Below the pieces are notes generated by a model. It was not told the DNA's origin and made no database searches. It saw only the letters and a list, made by a program, of their open reading frames with translations. From Lumnitzera littorea (taxonomy: Eukaryota > Streptophyta > Magnoliopsida > Myrtales > Combretaceae): a stretch of 64,000 nt of DNA. The translations under genes and the position numbers were made by a program. The DNA lies in the NCBI GenBank assembly GCA_024138015.1, contig JAMXBB010000008.1, positions 44,204,912 through 44,268,911 of the forward strand, in the 5' to 3' direction. Within the stretch, counting starts at the first letter, position 1, and the number at the start of each line of letters is the position of its first letter. Below are positions 32,600-44,609 of the stretch, piece after piece.

Positions 32600-34480
32600 A
32601 AGGTGAACGATTAGGTGTGTGCCCTCATTATGGATAGTAAAAGTTACACCAATGTGGCATTAGCTAGTTTTATCTCAAAGTTGAAGTTGTCGACTGTTGC
32701 ACATCCGAAGCCATACAAGTTGTACTAGTTAAGAAAAAAAGGAACACTACATGTGACTTGGTAAATTCTATTGCCGATCACTATAGGGAATTATTCTAAC
32801 CAAATTCTCTACAACGTACTACCTATGTATGCTTCCCACATGTTGCTAGGTAAACCGTGATTGTTTGATAGGAAAGTTATCTATGATGGCTACAAGAACA
32901 CGTACATGTTCAAAAAGGATGATCAAAAGATAACATTGAACCCGATGCCACCAAGAGAGGTTAATAAATTGTAAACAAAACTTTCTCACAGATCAAAGAA
33001 GGCTTTGGTGATGAGTAAAGCCAAGCTCCAAGAAGCCCTTAATGCTGATGAGCCAACCCTCTTGTTGGTCGGGCAACTATTAAAAATGAACGAACAAGAT
33101 GAATTACCCTAAGAAATCAAGAAGTTGCTAGATGAGTATACTAACTTGTTCCTAGAACAATTACTTAAGGGGTTGCCCCCAACTCGAGGTATAGAGCACT
33201 GCATTGACTTAGTACCCGACATCGTACTGCCAAATAAGCCAACTTACCAGATGAATCCCAAGCAATCTTCTAAGCTCTAACGACAAGTCAATGAGTTGCT
33301 GGAAAGAGGTTATGTCAGAGAAAGTCTCAACCCTTGTGCTATGTCGAATCTTCTAGTGCCGAAGAAGGATGAAACCTGGCAAATGTGTATAGATAGTCGA
33401 GTTGTGAACAAGATCATGATCAAATACAGGTACCTAATCCCGAAGCTAGAAGACATGTTGGATGAACAAAGTGGAGCCAAGATTTTTAGCAAGATTAATC
33501 TTAAATCTGGCTACCATCAAATCCACATGAGGCCAAGTGATGAGTGAAAAACGGCATTTAAGACTCGACATAGATTGTACTAATAGATGGTCATGCCCTT
33601 TAGCTTGTCGAATGCCCCAAGCACTTTTATGAGATTAACAAACCATGTGCTAAGACATCTCATAGGGAAGTGTGTCATTATGTACTTTGACAACATCTTG
33701 GTCTGCAATGCCGACATGCCAAGTCACTGTGAACACTTACGTACTATTCTGGATATCCTCCGTGCCACGAGATTATTCAGCAATCTAAAAAAATGTTGCT
33801 TTTGCCAGGAGGATGTGGTATTCTTGGGTTATGTAGTCAATGAAGAGGCTTGTAAGTAGATGATGAGAAGATCCAAGTAGTTGTCAAGTGGCCAACTCCT
33901 ACTACTTATGCCGACATAAGAAGTTTCCATAGACTGGCTTCATTCTATAAGCGGTTCATTAGGAATTTTAGTACCCTCACTATACGTCTTACGGAGCTTA
34001 CGAAGAAGAACATTGACTTCCAATGGAGAGAAATGGAGGAGAAGAGCTTTACTAAGATAAAAGAGAGGTTAACCTCTGCCCCAGTGTTAGTTTTGCCTGA
34101 CTTCGAGAAATTATTTGAGCTAAAGTATGATGCATTAGGCGTTGGAATAAGTACTGTCCTGATGTAGGAAGGTCGGCCAATTGCCTTCCATAATGAGAAG
34201 CTCAAAGGACCACGGTTGAATTATTCTGTCTATGACAAAGAACTCTTGCCACTGATCTAAGCACTATAAGTATGGAAGCACTGTTTACTGTCAAGAGAAT
34301 TTGTTATATATACTGACCGTGAGTCACTAAGGTACCTTCAAAGTCAAACCAAGTTATCAAAGTCGCGAGCAAGGTGAGTTAAATTCCTCGAGGGATTCAA
34401 TTTTGTAATAAAATATAAGTAAGGAAAGAGTAATGTCGTTGTAGATGCTCTTTCAAGAAGACATGCGCTTTTGTCCAAAC
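32600..34480 (+). pseudogene. pol remnant of P: protease, reverse transcriptase, RNase H
   Basis: Protease: VCALIMDSKSYTNVAL (about 32616), where the active DSG/DGG triplet has become DSK. RT: LERGYVRESLNPCAMSNLLV, PKKDETWQMCIDSR, then FSKINLKSGYHQI (first catalytic Asp of FSKIDL is Asn) and CVIMYFDNILV (YFDD is YFDN). RT continues through FSNLKKCCFCQ and FLGYVVN (about 33290-33860). RNase H follows, ending NVVVDALSRRHALL (about 34430). Two of the three RT catalytic Asp residues are changed, each by one G-to-A step, and stops interrupt the frame, so the enzyme is dead. Confidence 0.9.
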
Positions 34481-34616
34481 TGCAGACCAAACTATTTGGG
34501 TTTGCAAGTATCAAAGAATAGTATTATGAGGACCCATACTTTAGACCAACAATCATGTGATGCATTGATGGAAGAATGGTAAATGAGTATCACATGGAGG
34601 ATGGTTACTTGTTTTG

Positions 34617-35752
34617 AGGTAGAAAATTATGTATGCCGACCTATTCATTACGAGAATTGTTGATCGGGGAAGCCCACAGTAAAGGATTCTCATGATATTT
34701 TGGAGAAAGAAGGACCTGTGAACTGCTGAATAGTCGATTCTTTTGGCCAAAAATGAGAAGAGATGTACACCGAGTTGTTAAGAGCTGTACCATCTGTAAG
34801 AAGGCTAAGTGCCAAGCCAAGCAAGGGAAAATAATGCCCTTACATGTCCCAATGAAGCCATGCATTGATTTGAGCATGAACTTTGTTCTCCAACTACCAT
34901 GAACTACCCAAAGCAATGATTCTATAATGGTCATCATGAATCAGTTCAGCAAAATGGCACACTTCATGCTTTACTCCAAAACTAATGATACTTCGGCTAT
35001 TGCTTCTCTTTTCTTATAAGAAATTGTATGGATACATGGCATACTAAGAAGTGTAGTCTTCGACAAAGGCTTAAAGTTCTTGAGCCATTTCTAGAGGACC
35101 TTATGGTGTTGGATCAAGACTAAACTACTATTTAGTACTTCTTGTCAGCCCCAAACTAACGGCCAAATAGAAGTGATCAATCATACTTTGGGATCACTAC
35201 TCCGAGCTGCAGTGAGTAAGAACTTAGCAAATTAGGACGTTTGCTTACCATTGGTCAAATTTGCTTACAACCGAACAATGCATGATACCACTAAGCAAAC
35301 TCCCTTCAAGGTAGTCTATGGTTTCAATCTCGAGTTACCCCTCAACTACACCCCTATACTTGCACCTATGCAAGAGGACCTTAACACCTTGGCTAAAGCA
35401 CAATCCTTCTAGCACATCTATGATAAGGTCATTCGGTACATTTACCAAGCTATTAAGAATGTAGGAGAAAACCAAGGATAAGATGGCTAAACAATTCTAG
35501 CAAAGAGATTTGGTATGGTTGCACCTCAGCAAGGAACGGTTCCCGAACAAATGGAGGAATAAATTATCTATACAAGTTGAAGGACCTTTCAAAATCCTCT
35601 GGAAGATCAATGACAATGCCTACAGATTGGAGTTGCTTGAGGACTATGGGGTTTTTTACGCCTTCAACATTGCTAACCTCAGTTCGTATCACCCTAACAA
35701 AAGGCTTATTGAAGACCATTCAGATTTGATCCCAAATCCAAAACAACCTTGA
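34617..35752 (+). pseudogene. Integrase remnant of element P
   Basis: Zinc finger with EAHSKG...CTICKKAK (34665-34810). Catalytic core: LSMNFVLQLP (expected SMDF, so Asp to Asn), QFSKMAHF, FDKGLKFLSHF (second Asp kept), FSTSCQPQTNGQIEVINHTL (catalytic Glu kept). Then LPLVKFAYNRTMH and PFKVVYGFN. The C-terminal module is still open from 35510 to 35752: MVWLHLSKERFPNKW, VEGPFKILWKINDNAYRLEL, FNIANLSSY. No chromodomain is evident before the LTR. Wording is CRM/Reina-like (inference). Confidence 0.9.
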
Positions 35753-35757
35753 GGGAA
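35747..35757 (+). other. Polypurine tract of element P
   Basis: The run ccttgagggaa immediately before the 3' LTR start tgataggaatc gives a short purine stretch (gagggaa) at the expected place. Confidence 0.5.
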
Positions 35758-36643
35758 TGATAGGAATCAGGCTACTGGACCTCTGACCTACAGCTGAACC
35801 CGAAGACTAAAGGGATTGGCAAGATAAATCCTCCTATTCCAACCAACTCATGCAGAGGCCAAGTATCTTCTTACTAACCCATTCTGCCTGCCGAACCGAG
35901 TGACTACCTATTTCTCACGTCTTAAGTGTCAAGAAATTGAAGGCCGAGATAACAACCCATCTCCATTCTTGTACATGCTTAGCCAATTACTTACTCAGCC
36001 TCACCCCTACTTAGATGTCTAGAGAGGGAGTCTAGACTAATCAAGCCACCCTTACTCGGATAAGCAAGCTATCTATACCTTTTTGTCCATATCCTTTAAC
36101 AGCATCACCAATATGGCATCACCACATATATAATATCATGTATAGAATCCGTTGCACCAATGATTGCTTTCCTTATATATTTATTTTTACCCCCTTTATA
36201 TCTTGTACATTACTATCTTAGGAAGTGCCCCTTTTGTCTTTTCCTTTTTGGGTAAGTTACCCTAACTTATGGGTATAAATACCTTTGTAATTATAGCTAT
36301 AAAGAGATATATACAGAAATTACCATTAACGCACTTGTGTGTTTTTCCTTCATTGCTTAAACACTCTATTTACTCTCGATATTACTCTTGTCCCAACCCT
36401 TGAGTAAGGCTAAGAGGTAAATAACCTCACTGGACCGATTCGTACGTTATATCGAATTGTGCCATAAGTCTTCGAAAGTTCTATTGGCGCGTCATATCCT
36501 CTAAAGCTATTCGTAGGCTTTACTTACTATTCATTCATCATTCATTCCTTTCGCACTTTTCCCTAATAACTCTTTCGAGCTTTCTGTAAGCTCAAACCCA
36601 TCTAGCGACTAGCCTTGTCTATTCTTGGTCATAGTTTGCACCA
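35758..36643 (+). mobile_element. 3' LTR of element P
   Basis: 886 bp, starting tgataggaatcaggctactg and ending gtttgcacca. The TATA box ggtataaatacc is intact at 36272-36283. The flanks gctaa (30206-30210) and gttcc (36644-36648) do not form a clear target duplication. Confidence 0.9.
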
Positions 36644-36649
36644 GTTCCT

Positions 36650-37515
36650 ATAGGGTCTTCTTCTTCTAGTTGGCGAGGAATTAGGTCAGCATATTGAAGG
36701 TGGAAGAAACACAATAGTTCTCGAGCAATTCGATCTAATAGGTGTTATAGTTGATCTTCTTTAAGACTTTGAATGGGCCATTAGCTCTTAGAGATAGTTT
36801 GCTCTATCTTAGGTACAATAGTCATTCTTAGCTAAGGTAAATCTATACTAAGTCTCCTAGCTTGAAAGATATAGTTCAGCGGCCCCGACCACCAATCTCT
36901 AGTTGAACTTGTTGATCTTTCTTGCTACAGACCGATATAGCTCTTGTAATTCTTGGGCTCAATCGACTCTAGTTGGACCCTCTTTAGTAACTATGGGGGT
37001 GCTAATTAGATCTAATGGAATAGTAAGGTTAAGGCTGTAAATGACCTTAAAGGGAGTCTTCCTAATGGTGCTGTGGATGGTTCAGTTGTATGCAAACTCC
37101 ACATTTGGTAGACATAGATCCCAATCCTTTAAGTTCTTTCCCATGACAACTCTAAATAAATTACCTAATGTCTTGTTCACCACTTCAGTCTAGTCATCAT
37201 TTTAAGAGTAACCACTAAAGCTAAACATAAGTTTAGTCCTTAGTCTTTTCCAAAGTCTTCCAAAAATAGCTCAAGAATTTTGTGTCTTAATCTAAAACAA
37301 CAGTCTTTGGCACTCTATATACTCCAGCAACTTCTTACAAAAATAAATCAGCAATATATAAAGCATTGTTAGTTCAATGGCTCAGAATGAAGTGTACCAT
37401 TTTACTGAAGTAGTCTACTATAACAAAGATCTAATATTTTCCCTTAAATGTCCAGGGCAACTATAGGACAAAGTCCATGCTACGATCGACCTAAGGTAAG
37501 GTTGGTGTCGGTAAG
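36650..37515 (-). pseudogene. Integrase remnant of element M
   Basis: Minus-strand reading recovers SMDFVL (first catalytic Asp kept), VDYFSKMVHF, GVYRVPKTVVLD, DTKFLSYFWKTL, TEVVN (Glu kept) and NLKDWDLCLPNVEFAYN, the last with shifts. It ends with LRANGPFKVLKKINYNTY, IELLENY and FNMLT of the GPY/F module. Stops and frameshifts are frequent. It is the C-terminal half of M's pol. The zinc-finger region that should precede it at higher coordinates is replaced by fragment G. Confidence 0.8.
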
Positions 37516-37539
37516 GGCATATACTTTTCATGGGCTTCT

Positions 37540-39895
37540 CTTTTCCCCTTAGCTCTAAAGAGAGGGTGTGTAGGGGAGAGCCTTAGCCCTTGTACTGTAC
37601 CTATGCTACTTGTGTCCAAGAAGGATGGAACTTAGCATATACATGTAGATAACAGAGCTATCAACAATATTACGACCAAGTACAAATACTCTATCCCAAG
37701 GCTAGATGATATGTTAGATGAACTAAGTGGTGTGAGAGTATTTAGCAAGATAGATCTAAAGTCGAGATACCACCAAATTCGAATGAGATAAGGGGTTGAA
37801 TGGAATACTGCTTTTAAGACCCGACATGGCCTATACGAGTGGATGGTCATACCCTTTAGACTATCAAATGCCCCAAGTACTTTCATTAGGCTAATGACTT
37901 ATGTTTTGAGAAATTTGATTAGAAAATTCATCATCATCTACTTTGATGATATCCTTATCTATAGTACCGACCTAGCAATGGACATTGATTACCTCAAAGC
38001 TATTTTTTATGTCCTTCGAGTAGAAAAGTTGTTTGAAAACTTAAAGAAATGCTGTTTTTGTCAGGAAAAAGTTATCTTCCTAAGTTTTGTGGTAAATGGA
38101 AAGGGATTGGGAGTAGATGAAGAGAAAGTGTGAGCTATTGTTGAGTGCCTGACCTCGACCTCCTATGTTGAGGTGAGAAGTTTTCATGGATTGGCATCAT
38201 TCTATTGATGCTTTATCTAAGATTCAGTACCATTATAGCGCCTCTGACTAAACTTACGAAGAAGAATGTAAAGTTTAAGTGGGGAGAGAAAGAGGAGAGG
38301 GGCTTTGCCAAAATGAAAATAAGGTTAATCTCTACCCTAGTCTTGGCTCTACCAAACTTTGAAAGAGTATTTGAGCTTGAATGTGATGCATTAAGCGTCG
38401 GCATCGAAGTTGTGCTAAGGCTAACTTGTCGCTTATCATAGCTAGAAAATCAAAGGAACACAGTTGAACTATTTTGTATATGACAAAGAACTTTTAGCCT
38501 TGATCTGAGCTCTTTGTATATGGTAGTGTTATCTTCTACCAAAAGAGTTTCTCATATACACGAATCGTAAGTCCTTGAGGTATTAAAGCCAATCCAAACT
38601 TTCCAAACACTAATCTCAATGTATTAAATTCTTAGAAAGATTTAACTTTGTCATGAAGTACAAGAAAGGCAAGAACAATGTAATTATCAATGCCTTATCA
38701 AGAAGACATGCTCTTCTCACTAAGCTACAAACTAGGCTGTTAGGTTTTGCCAACATAAAAGAGTAACATCGAAATGATCCTCATTTTGGCCCTATAGATA
38801 AGAACTGTAGAGAGGGGAGAGCGGTAGACGAGTACCATGTGGAGGATGGTCATTTGTTCAGAGGTAGTAAGTTGTGTATACGAACCTATTCAATGAGAGA
38901 GTTGCTGGTGAGAGAAGCCCATAGTAGAAGACTCTCTAGACACTTTAGAGAGTAAGGAATGTATGAGCTGTTGAATAATAGATTCTTTTAGCCTAGAATG
39001 AAGCATAACGTGCATTGTGTGACTAAGAGATGTTTCATCTATAAGAAAGCAAAGAGTTAAGCAAAGCAAGGGAAAGCAATGCCTTTACTCATTTTGACGT
39101 CGACTTGAGTATAAACTTTATCCTCGAATTACCTCGCACTACCCGAGGTAAAGATTTTGTCATAGTTGTCATTGATAAGTTCAATAAAATGGCACATTTT
39201 GTGCCCTGTACTGAAATTAATGATACTTCAGCTATTGCTTCTTTGATTTTACAGGAAGTAGTTCACTTGCATAGAGTACCAAAAAGCATGGTATCAAGCC
39301 AAGACCTAAAATTTCTAAGCCATTTTTGGAGAACCTTGTAGTGTCAGATGGGAACGAAATTGTTGTTCGCATCTCTTACCATCCCCAATTTGATGGCCAG
39401 ACTGAGGTGGTCAACTATACCCTAGGATGACTGCTCCGAGCTGCAATGAGGAAGAACTTAACTAACTGGGATATTTACTTAAACGTAATCAAATTTGCTT
39501 ACAATAAGACAATACATGCTACCCCTAAGCACGACTTATTTGAAGCCATCTATGGTTTTAACCCCAAACTATCCCTCAATCACACTCATATGCCACCTAA
39601 TGACCTAGAAGATTGAGAAGCAAGAACCTAAGCCCAGTCCATCTAGTAGATCTGTCAACACGTCACCCAACAGATTGATCAAGCCACTATAAAATAAAGG
39701 GAGAAGAGTAAAGGAAGGAAGACTAAGTAGTTTCATCCCGAAGACTAAGTATAGTTGCACTTAAGGAAAGATTCCCTAATAAGAGGAAGAACAAACTATT
39801 TGCCCATGCTAAAGAACCGTTTAGAATACTCCAAATGATCAATGACAATGCATACCAACTATTTCTTATTGTTTTCACACCTTCCCATCACCTTT
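37540..39895 (+). pseudogene. Plus-strand Ty3/gypsy pol fragment G: RT, RNase H, integrase
   Basis: Starts at an ERGCVGESLSPCTVPMLLV-like RT entry, then NRAINNITTKYKYSIPRLDD, FSKIDLKSRYHQI (Asp intact), HGLYEWMVIPF, FIIIYFDDILIYS (Asp pair intact) and LFENLKKCCFCQEKVIFLSF. RNase H ends INALSRRHALL (about 38690). Integrase: SINFILELPRTTRGKDFVIV (first Asp is Asn), DKFNKMAHFVPC, SSQDLKFLSHFWRTL (second Asp lost), DGQTEVVN (Glu kept). Its orientation is opposite to M. It closely parallels element P and ends in a P-like LTR tail, so it is probably a truncated P relative. Confidence 0.9.
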
Positions 39896-39975
39896 TTTTT
39901 TTTTCTCAACTTTCCGTAAGCTTGGACCCACCCTAGTAACCAACCTTATCTATTCTTGGGTACAATTTCACTTCA
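39896..39975 (+). mobile_element. LTR-end fragment attached to G
   Basis: 'aactttccgtaagcttggac', 'accaaccttatctattcttg' matches the last ~65 bp of the P LTR ('gctttctgtaagctcaaacc', 'ccttgtctattcttggtc'). The integrase C-terminus jumps straight into it, so most of the intervening sequence and LTR were deleted. Confidence 0.65.
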
Positions 39976-39989
39976 ACACTACTCAAGAA

Positions 39990-41260
39990 TGGGACCAAAA
40001 TGGGGGTCATGAGCATATTGCTTAATGATAAGTGAAAGTCCTAATAATTTTGTTTGTAAAGTGGTCGGCAAGGTTTGCTAACGTGACAAAGCATTAGCAA
40101 CCACGTTGCCGCTTTCTTTCTTATGTCGGATCACATAGGAAAAACCTTTCATAAATTCTAGCTACTTGGCTTACCTCTTCAAAAGTTTGCTCTGACTCCC
40201 AAGATACTTTAGTGACTCATGGTCAGTGTAAATAGCAAACTCTTATGGCAATAAGTAGTGTTGCTGACAATAAGAGCTCAAAAAAGAGAATACAACTCTT
40301 TCTTGTATATAGAATAGTTCAATGTGGCACTATTAAGCTTCTCACTATAGTAGGCAACCAATTGTTGATCTTACATCAGGATGACACCAATTTCAATGCC
40401 TAATGCATTGTATTCCAATTCAAAGGGCTTGGCAAAATCTGGTAACAATAGGACATGACCGAAGGTGAGCTTCTCCTTAATCTCCTTGAAGCTTTACTCA
40501 ACTCAATCATTCCATTTAAACCCATCACTCTTCTTGGTTAGCTTGGCCAAGGGGCCTTCAATGGTATTAAAGTTCTTAATGAATTGCCTATAAAATGAAG
40601 CAAGGCTATAAAAACTTTAAACTTTAGTGACATTCTTTAGCGTTGGCCATTCTAATATAGCTTTGATCTTCTCCTACCCAGTTGGGATTCCTTCTCTTGA
40701 TACTACATACCTAGGAAAAACTACTTCACCTTGTTATAATGTACACTTTTTCAAGTTCCCATATAGCTTCTAAACTTGTAAAATATTAAAAACAACTCAA
40801 AGAAGTTAAACATGGTTGTTCAAGTCATCACCGTATACCAATATGTTATTGAAGTACACGACCGCACATCATTGGAAAAAAGGTACATCACATGGTTCAT
40901 AAGCCTCATAAATGTGCTCAGCGCATTGGTAAGTCCAAACAACATGACTAACCATTTGTAGAGACCATGCTTCGTCTTGAAGGCAGTCTTCCATTCATCA
41001 ATTGGGCTTATGAGAATTTGGTGATAGCCACTTCGCAAATTAATCTTTGAAAATATCTTGGCGTCATGAAGATCATCTAACGTGTCATTAAGCCTTAGTA
41101 TTAGGTATTTATACTTGATAATGATACAGTTAATAGCTCGACTATCAATACACATGCACTGTGAAGCATCCTTCTTTAAGACAAACAAAGCTACTATAGC
41201 ACAAGAGCTCATTCTCTCCCCCAAATAACATCGCTCTATCAGTTCATCTACTTATCTTTT
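39990..41260 (-). pseudogene. RNase H and reverse transcriptase remnant of element M
   Basis: The minus strand holds the RNase H end GNVVANALSR (about 40080-40110; canonical ADALSR). Upstream of it is an RT open for 134 codons from 41224 to 40820, the longest ATG-initiated open frame without N in the window. It reads MGERMSSCAIVALFVLKKD, CMCIDSRAIN, KIFSKINLRSGYHQI (catalytic Asp to Asn), EWKTAFKTKHGLYKW, LFGLTNALSTFM. Just beyond is YFNNILVYGDDLN in place of YFDD. The RT is inactivated at all three catalytic Asp positions, yet this segment has no stop. Confidence 0.9.
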
Positions 41261-41699
41261 CAACTCAGTAGCTTGTTGAGGGTTCATTCTATAGGCAAGT
41301 CAATTCGATAGAACTACGCCTGGCTGTAGATCAATATAATGTTCTACGCCTTAAACCGAGGTAGTCCCTTAGGTAATTCTTTAGGAAATAAGTCGAAAAA
41401 TTCATCTATCAAGCTTCAAACCTCATCAAGTACATCTCCTAATTCTCCCATCTCCAACAATCTTCTAATCAATAGAAATATAGGCTCTTCGACCTTCTCA
41501 ATAGCTCGAAGCTCTCTTTAGCTCATTACTAGGGCTTTCTTCTTACTAGCTCAAGTGAGTTGATTATGGCTCTTATTCACTTAGGTGAATGTCATAGGTT
41601 GCGACACAATCTTCTTCCCATCCTTAACAAAGGCATAGATGTTCTCGTATCTGTTGTAAGTAATACATCAGTCAAACAATCAAGGTCTTCTAAGTAACA

Positions 41700-41935
41700 A
41701 ATATGAAGCTCCCATTAGGACAACATCATACACTACTTCATCCTTATATACACTCTAACGCTAAATGGCATAGATACTTACTTAGTCACATGTAGAGCAC
41801 CCTTATCATGAAGCCAATATGGCTTATAAGGTCGGGGGTGCTTAGAGGTTGACAAACCTAACCTTTGCACAAAGGACTGTACAATAACGTTGGTACAACT
41901 TCCTCTACCAACAATAATGGTGCATAACTATCCCT
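41700..41935 (-). pseudogene. Aspartic protease remnant of element M
   Basis: The minus strand reads CTIIVGRGSCTNVIVQSFVQ then LGLSTSKHPRPYKPYWL. This is the typical plant Ty3 protease entry, but the catalytic D(S/G)G is replaced by GRG. A stop follows shortly. In active elements this enzyme cuts Gag-Pol. Confidence 0.75.
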
Positions 41936-42139
41936 TGATGGTACACTTTGTATGGAATAGATTCTCTATTTATTCTTCCTCGAAGTTCAGTAAGAAACTT
42001 AGTACTCATCTCAGTACTAAGGTACTTCTCTTTTGTTAATATAGACACAAGTTTCCTCTTTCGCCTCAGCTTCAACCTTCCCAACATTTTTCTCTTCCTC
42101 AGGCTTACTCTCATCGGTGTTAGAGCACCATCACATGTT

Positions 42140-43318
42140 GGTTTAGGCACTCAGCAATCATGTATCTAAAACCTAAGCATTTGAAGCATTTCACCTTGCT
42201 TGTCTTTTGTCCAGTGGTCTATCCCTTCTTATATGTCCTCAAGGTTGACTTAACCTTAGTTTAACTCAGCTAGCTTGTTTGGCCCTATTAGCTTGCTCGA
42301 CTCTCATCATGTCGATCATAACTTTCCTTGGCTCAAGACAGCCTCCTTGGCTTAGCATGAGCAGGTCGGCGTAGAATAGGGGCTCGAGAAAATGTTGGTT
42401 CAAGTTGGCTAGAATTATTTCTTTTCTACTTTTTAACCCATTGTGTTACCTTAACTACCTCTTTCAGAGTATAAAACCTTTGTACTTCTACAATATTATG
42501 AATCTCATATTTGATTCTAGAAATAAACCTCAATACTATGTGAGCCTCTAGTTCGTCCACATTGGCTTGAATCAATAGCATCTAGAATTCTCTTACATAG
42601 TCATCAACAGATCAGCCTCCTTGGTAAAGTTCTTGCAACTTAACAAATGTTTCTTATAAGTAGGTCTCGAGTACGAATCTCCCTCTCAATAATCTCTTCA
42701 TCTCATCCTAGGTCCTTACTCCTCGTTGTCCATCTCTTGCTCTAGCCATTTGTAGATTTTTCCACCACATGGTAACATATCCAGAAAATTCAAGTGCAGC
42801 AAGTCACATTTTAACGGTATCAATATATCTATAATAGTTGAACACTTTCCACTTCCACCGAAGGGTAAGATTTAGACCTTGACATTGTCTAGTCCGTGAG
42901 GACCTCGATGCCCTTACTCTTGTGCTTAATGGTACCTAGCCTCTTCTTTTTCTTCTCCTTCAATTTCCACCTCTACTTCCTCGTCATCTTCCTCAATCTC
43001 CTCCAACTCTAGCCTTTTTCTAGCAACTCAGTCTATAACTCCTCTAACTTGGTAAGTCAAACTGGATGGTTAGCTCAACCACCTTAGCCATAGCATCTCT
43101 TTAGAACATTTAAGTGGATTATTGGGTAGCATACCTTAGGGTTGTTTTCTGTTAACTTGCATTGCAGTGATTAGACTCTCAACAAGATTAGTGAGTTTAT
43201 TAAGTTTATTAAGTTTATCATCAACTAACCCAGGAGTGTTACTACCATTATGACTATGATCAAGTTGAGCACTACTACTCTAGTCACTAATAACACCTTA
43301 AACACTCGAATTTGACAT
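42140..43318 (-). pseudogene. gag remnant of element M
   Basis: The minus strand starts at ATG 43318 with MSNSSV, then after stops GLVDDKLNKL and TNLVESLITAMQVNRKQP. The capsid region has SGYVTMWWKNLQMARARDGQ, LLRGRFVLETYL and LRFISRIKYEIHNIVEVQRF (about 42860-42450). The zinc knuckle near 42190-42148 is CFKCLGFRYMIAEC, with the zinc-binding His replaced by Tyr. A Glu-rich tract around 42950-43020 separates the N-terminal region from the capsid. Stops and indels make it non-functional. Confidence 0.85.
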
Positions 43319-43653
43319 AGTATAATACTTATCTTAATAGATTAACAACACAACACACAACAAACACTTCTACTAACAACCTAAAACCTTACTAACACAC
43401 ACTAACAACTTCAACACCCAACAATCACTCGAATACAATAGAAACACACTTGCCTTGTTTTCACAATGAAAAACAAAGTAAAATATAGTAACAATGGAAC
43501 TAGACTTATTAACACACAAATCTCTACTATATAGCTCAAAGCTTCAAAACTTACTTCAAATGAGCACACTAAAGTAGCCATAGAAGAAACATAGTAGCTA
43601 CTAACATCATATACAAACCAAAACTTCATTGCAGCTTCACATACTCCCTCTCA

Positions 43654-43672
43654 GAACCATGATTTGATACTA
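43654..43672 (-). other. Primer binding site of element M
   Basis: The minus strand reads tagtatcaaatcatggttc, matching tggtatcagagccatggtt of the iMet class with transitions. It lies 1-7 bases from the LTR, depending on which TG is taken as the end. Confidence 0.75.
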
Positions 43673-43673
43673 G

Positions 43674-44609
43674 TGAAGCTGATGCATCTTCGGAGTCAAA
43701 CATACAAAAGAGCACCACAATGAAGAGAATTGAAAGAGAATAAAAGAAGACTAGCAAAGTTTAAGTAGCTACTAACTGGATATGATACACTAATCGATCG
43801 TACTCAACTGACAATCTACTAGATATGACTCACCAATCCAAACTATAGGGTCACTTGCCACTACTCCTTACTAAAGAGAATAGATAAGAGTTAAAAGGAT
43901 AATAAGAACACTAGGATTACCCAAAAGAGAAACTTATATATTCTAATAATGTGAAAGATGATGTTTGCATACAAACAAATGGGGTTTATATACTAGCCCC
44001 ATTAAGGTTACAAGCATACATGGAAAAGATAATAAGGTAAATTATAATTGGAATACATGAATGATACTAAAAGGAATAAAAGGGACAAAAAATATTCTAT
44101 ATGGAAAAGTAATAAATCCTTCTAGAATTTTATGCTAGAAGACACGTGTCGCATGGTGGCTAGTGTTCTGAAATATAGTACAATTCGGACAAAAAGAAAA
44201 GAGAGTCTGTAGTCAAAGCTAGCTTGATCTAGATCAAGTTGAAACTTAGTCAATCAGTCACTAGAGAGTGTTCGGCTTGGACTGGGATTAGGTGATAGTG
44301 GTCAGCTTGAGAGATCAGCTCGAACAATCATTTGAGGCTAATATCCTCTGATGTTGTCTATGTCATGGAACGGTTGATCGGTAAGTCGAGCCTATATACT
44401 TAATAGGTCAGCATGTTTGCTCAATAGCTTTAGGAACTATGTTGGCATACATGAGAGCTCAATATTCAAATCGATAGTATAGTGAAACATGTAGGTCGAG
44501 ATAGTAATTCTTATCTTAGATGAGGCTTCAAACTAATATTCTTTGTGTAAGTCTTTAGAGTCTTCTAACTCAGCTGTACGTGATTGGTCTAAAAAGTTGA
44601 TTCTTATCA
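43674..44609 (-). mobile_element. 5' LTR of element M
   Basis: About 930 bp. On the minus strand it starts TGATAAGAATCAACTTTTTA at 44609 and ends near the PBS (43674-43680). A TATA box, ctagtatataaacccc, lies on the minus strand near 43983-43998. It pairs with 29212-30138 across the nested block. The frame at 43411-43629 is in the leader and is not a gene. Confidence 0.85.

Noticed and set aside
30206..36648. Target-site duplication of element P
   Set aside because: Flanks gctaa and gttcc match at only two of five positions.
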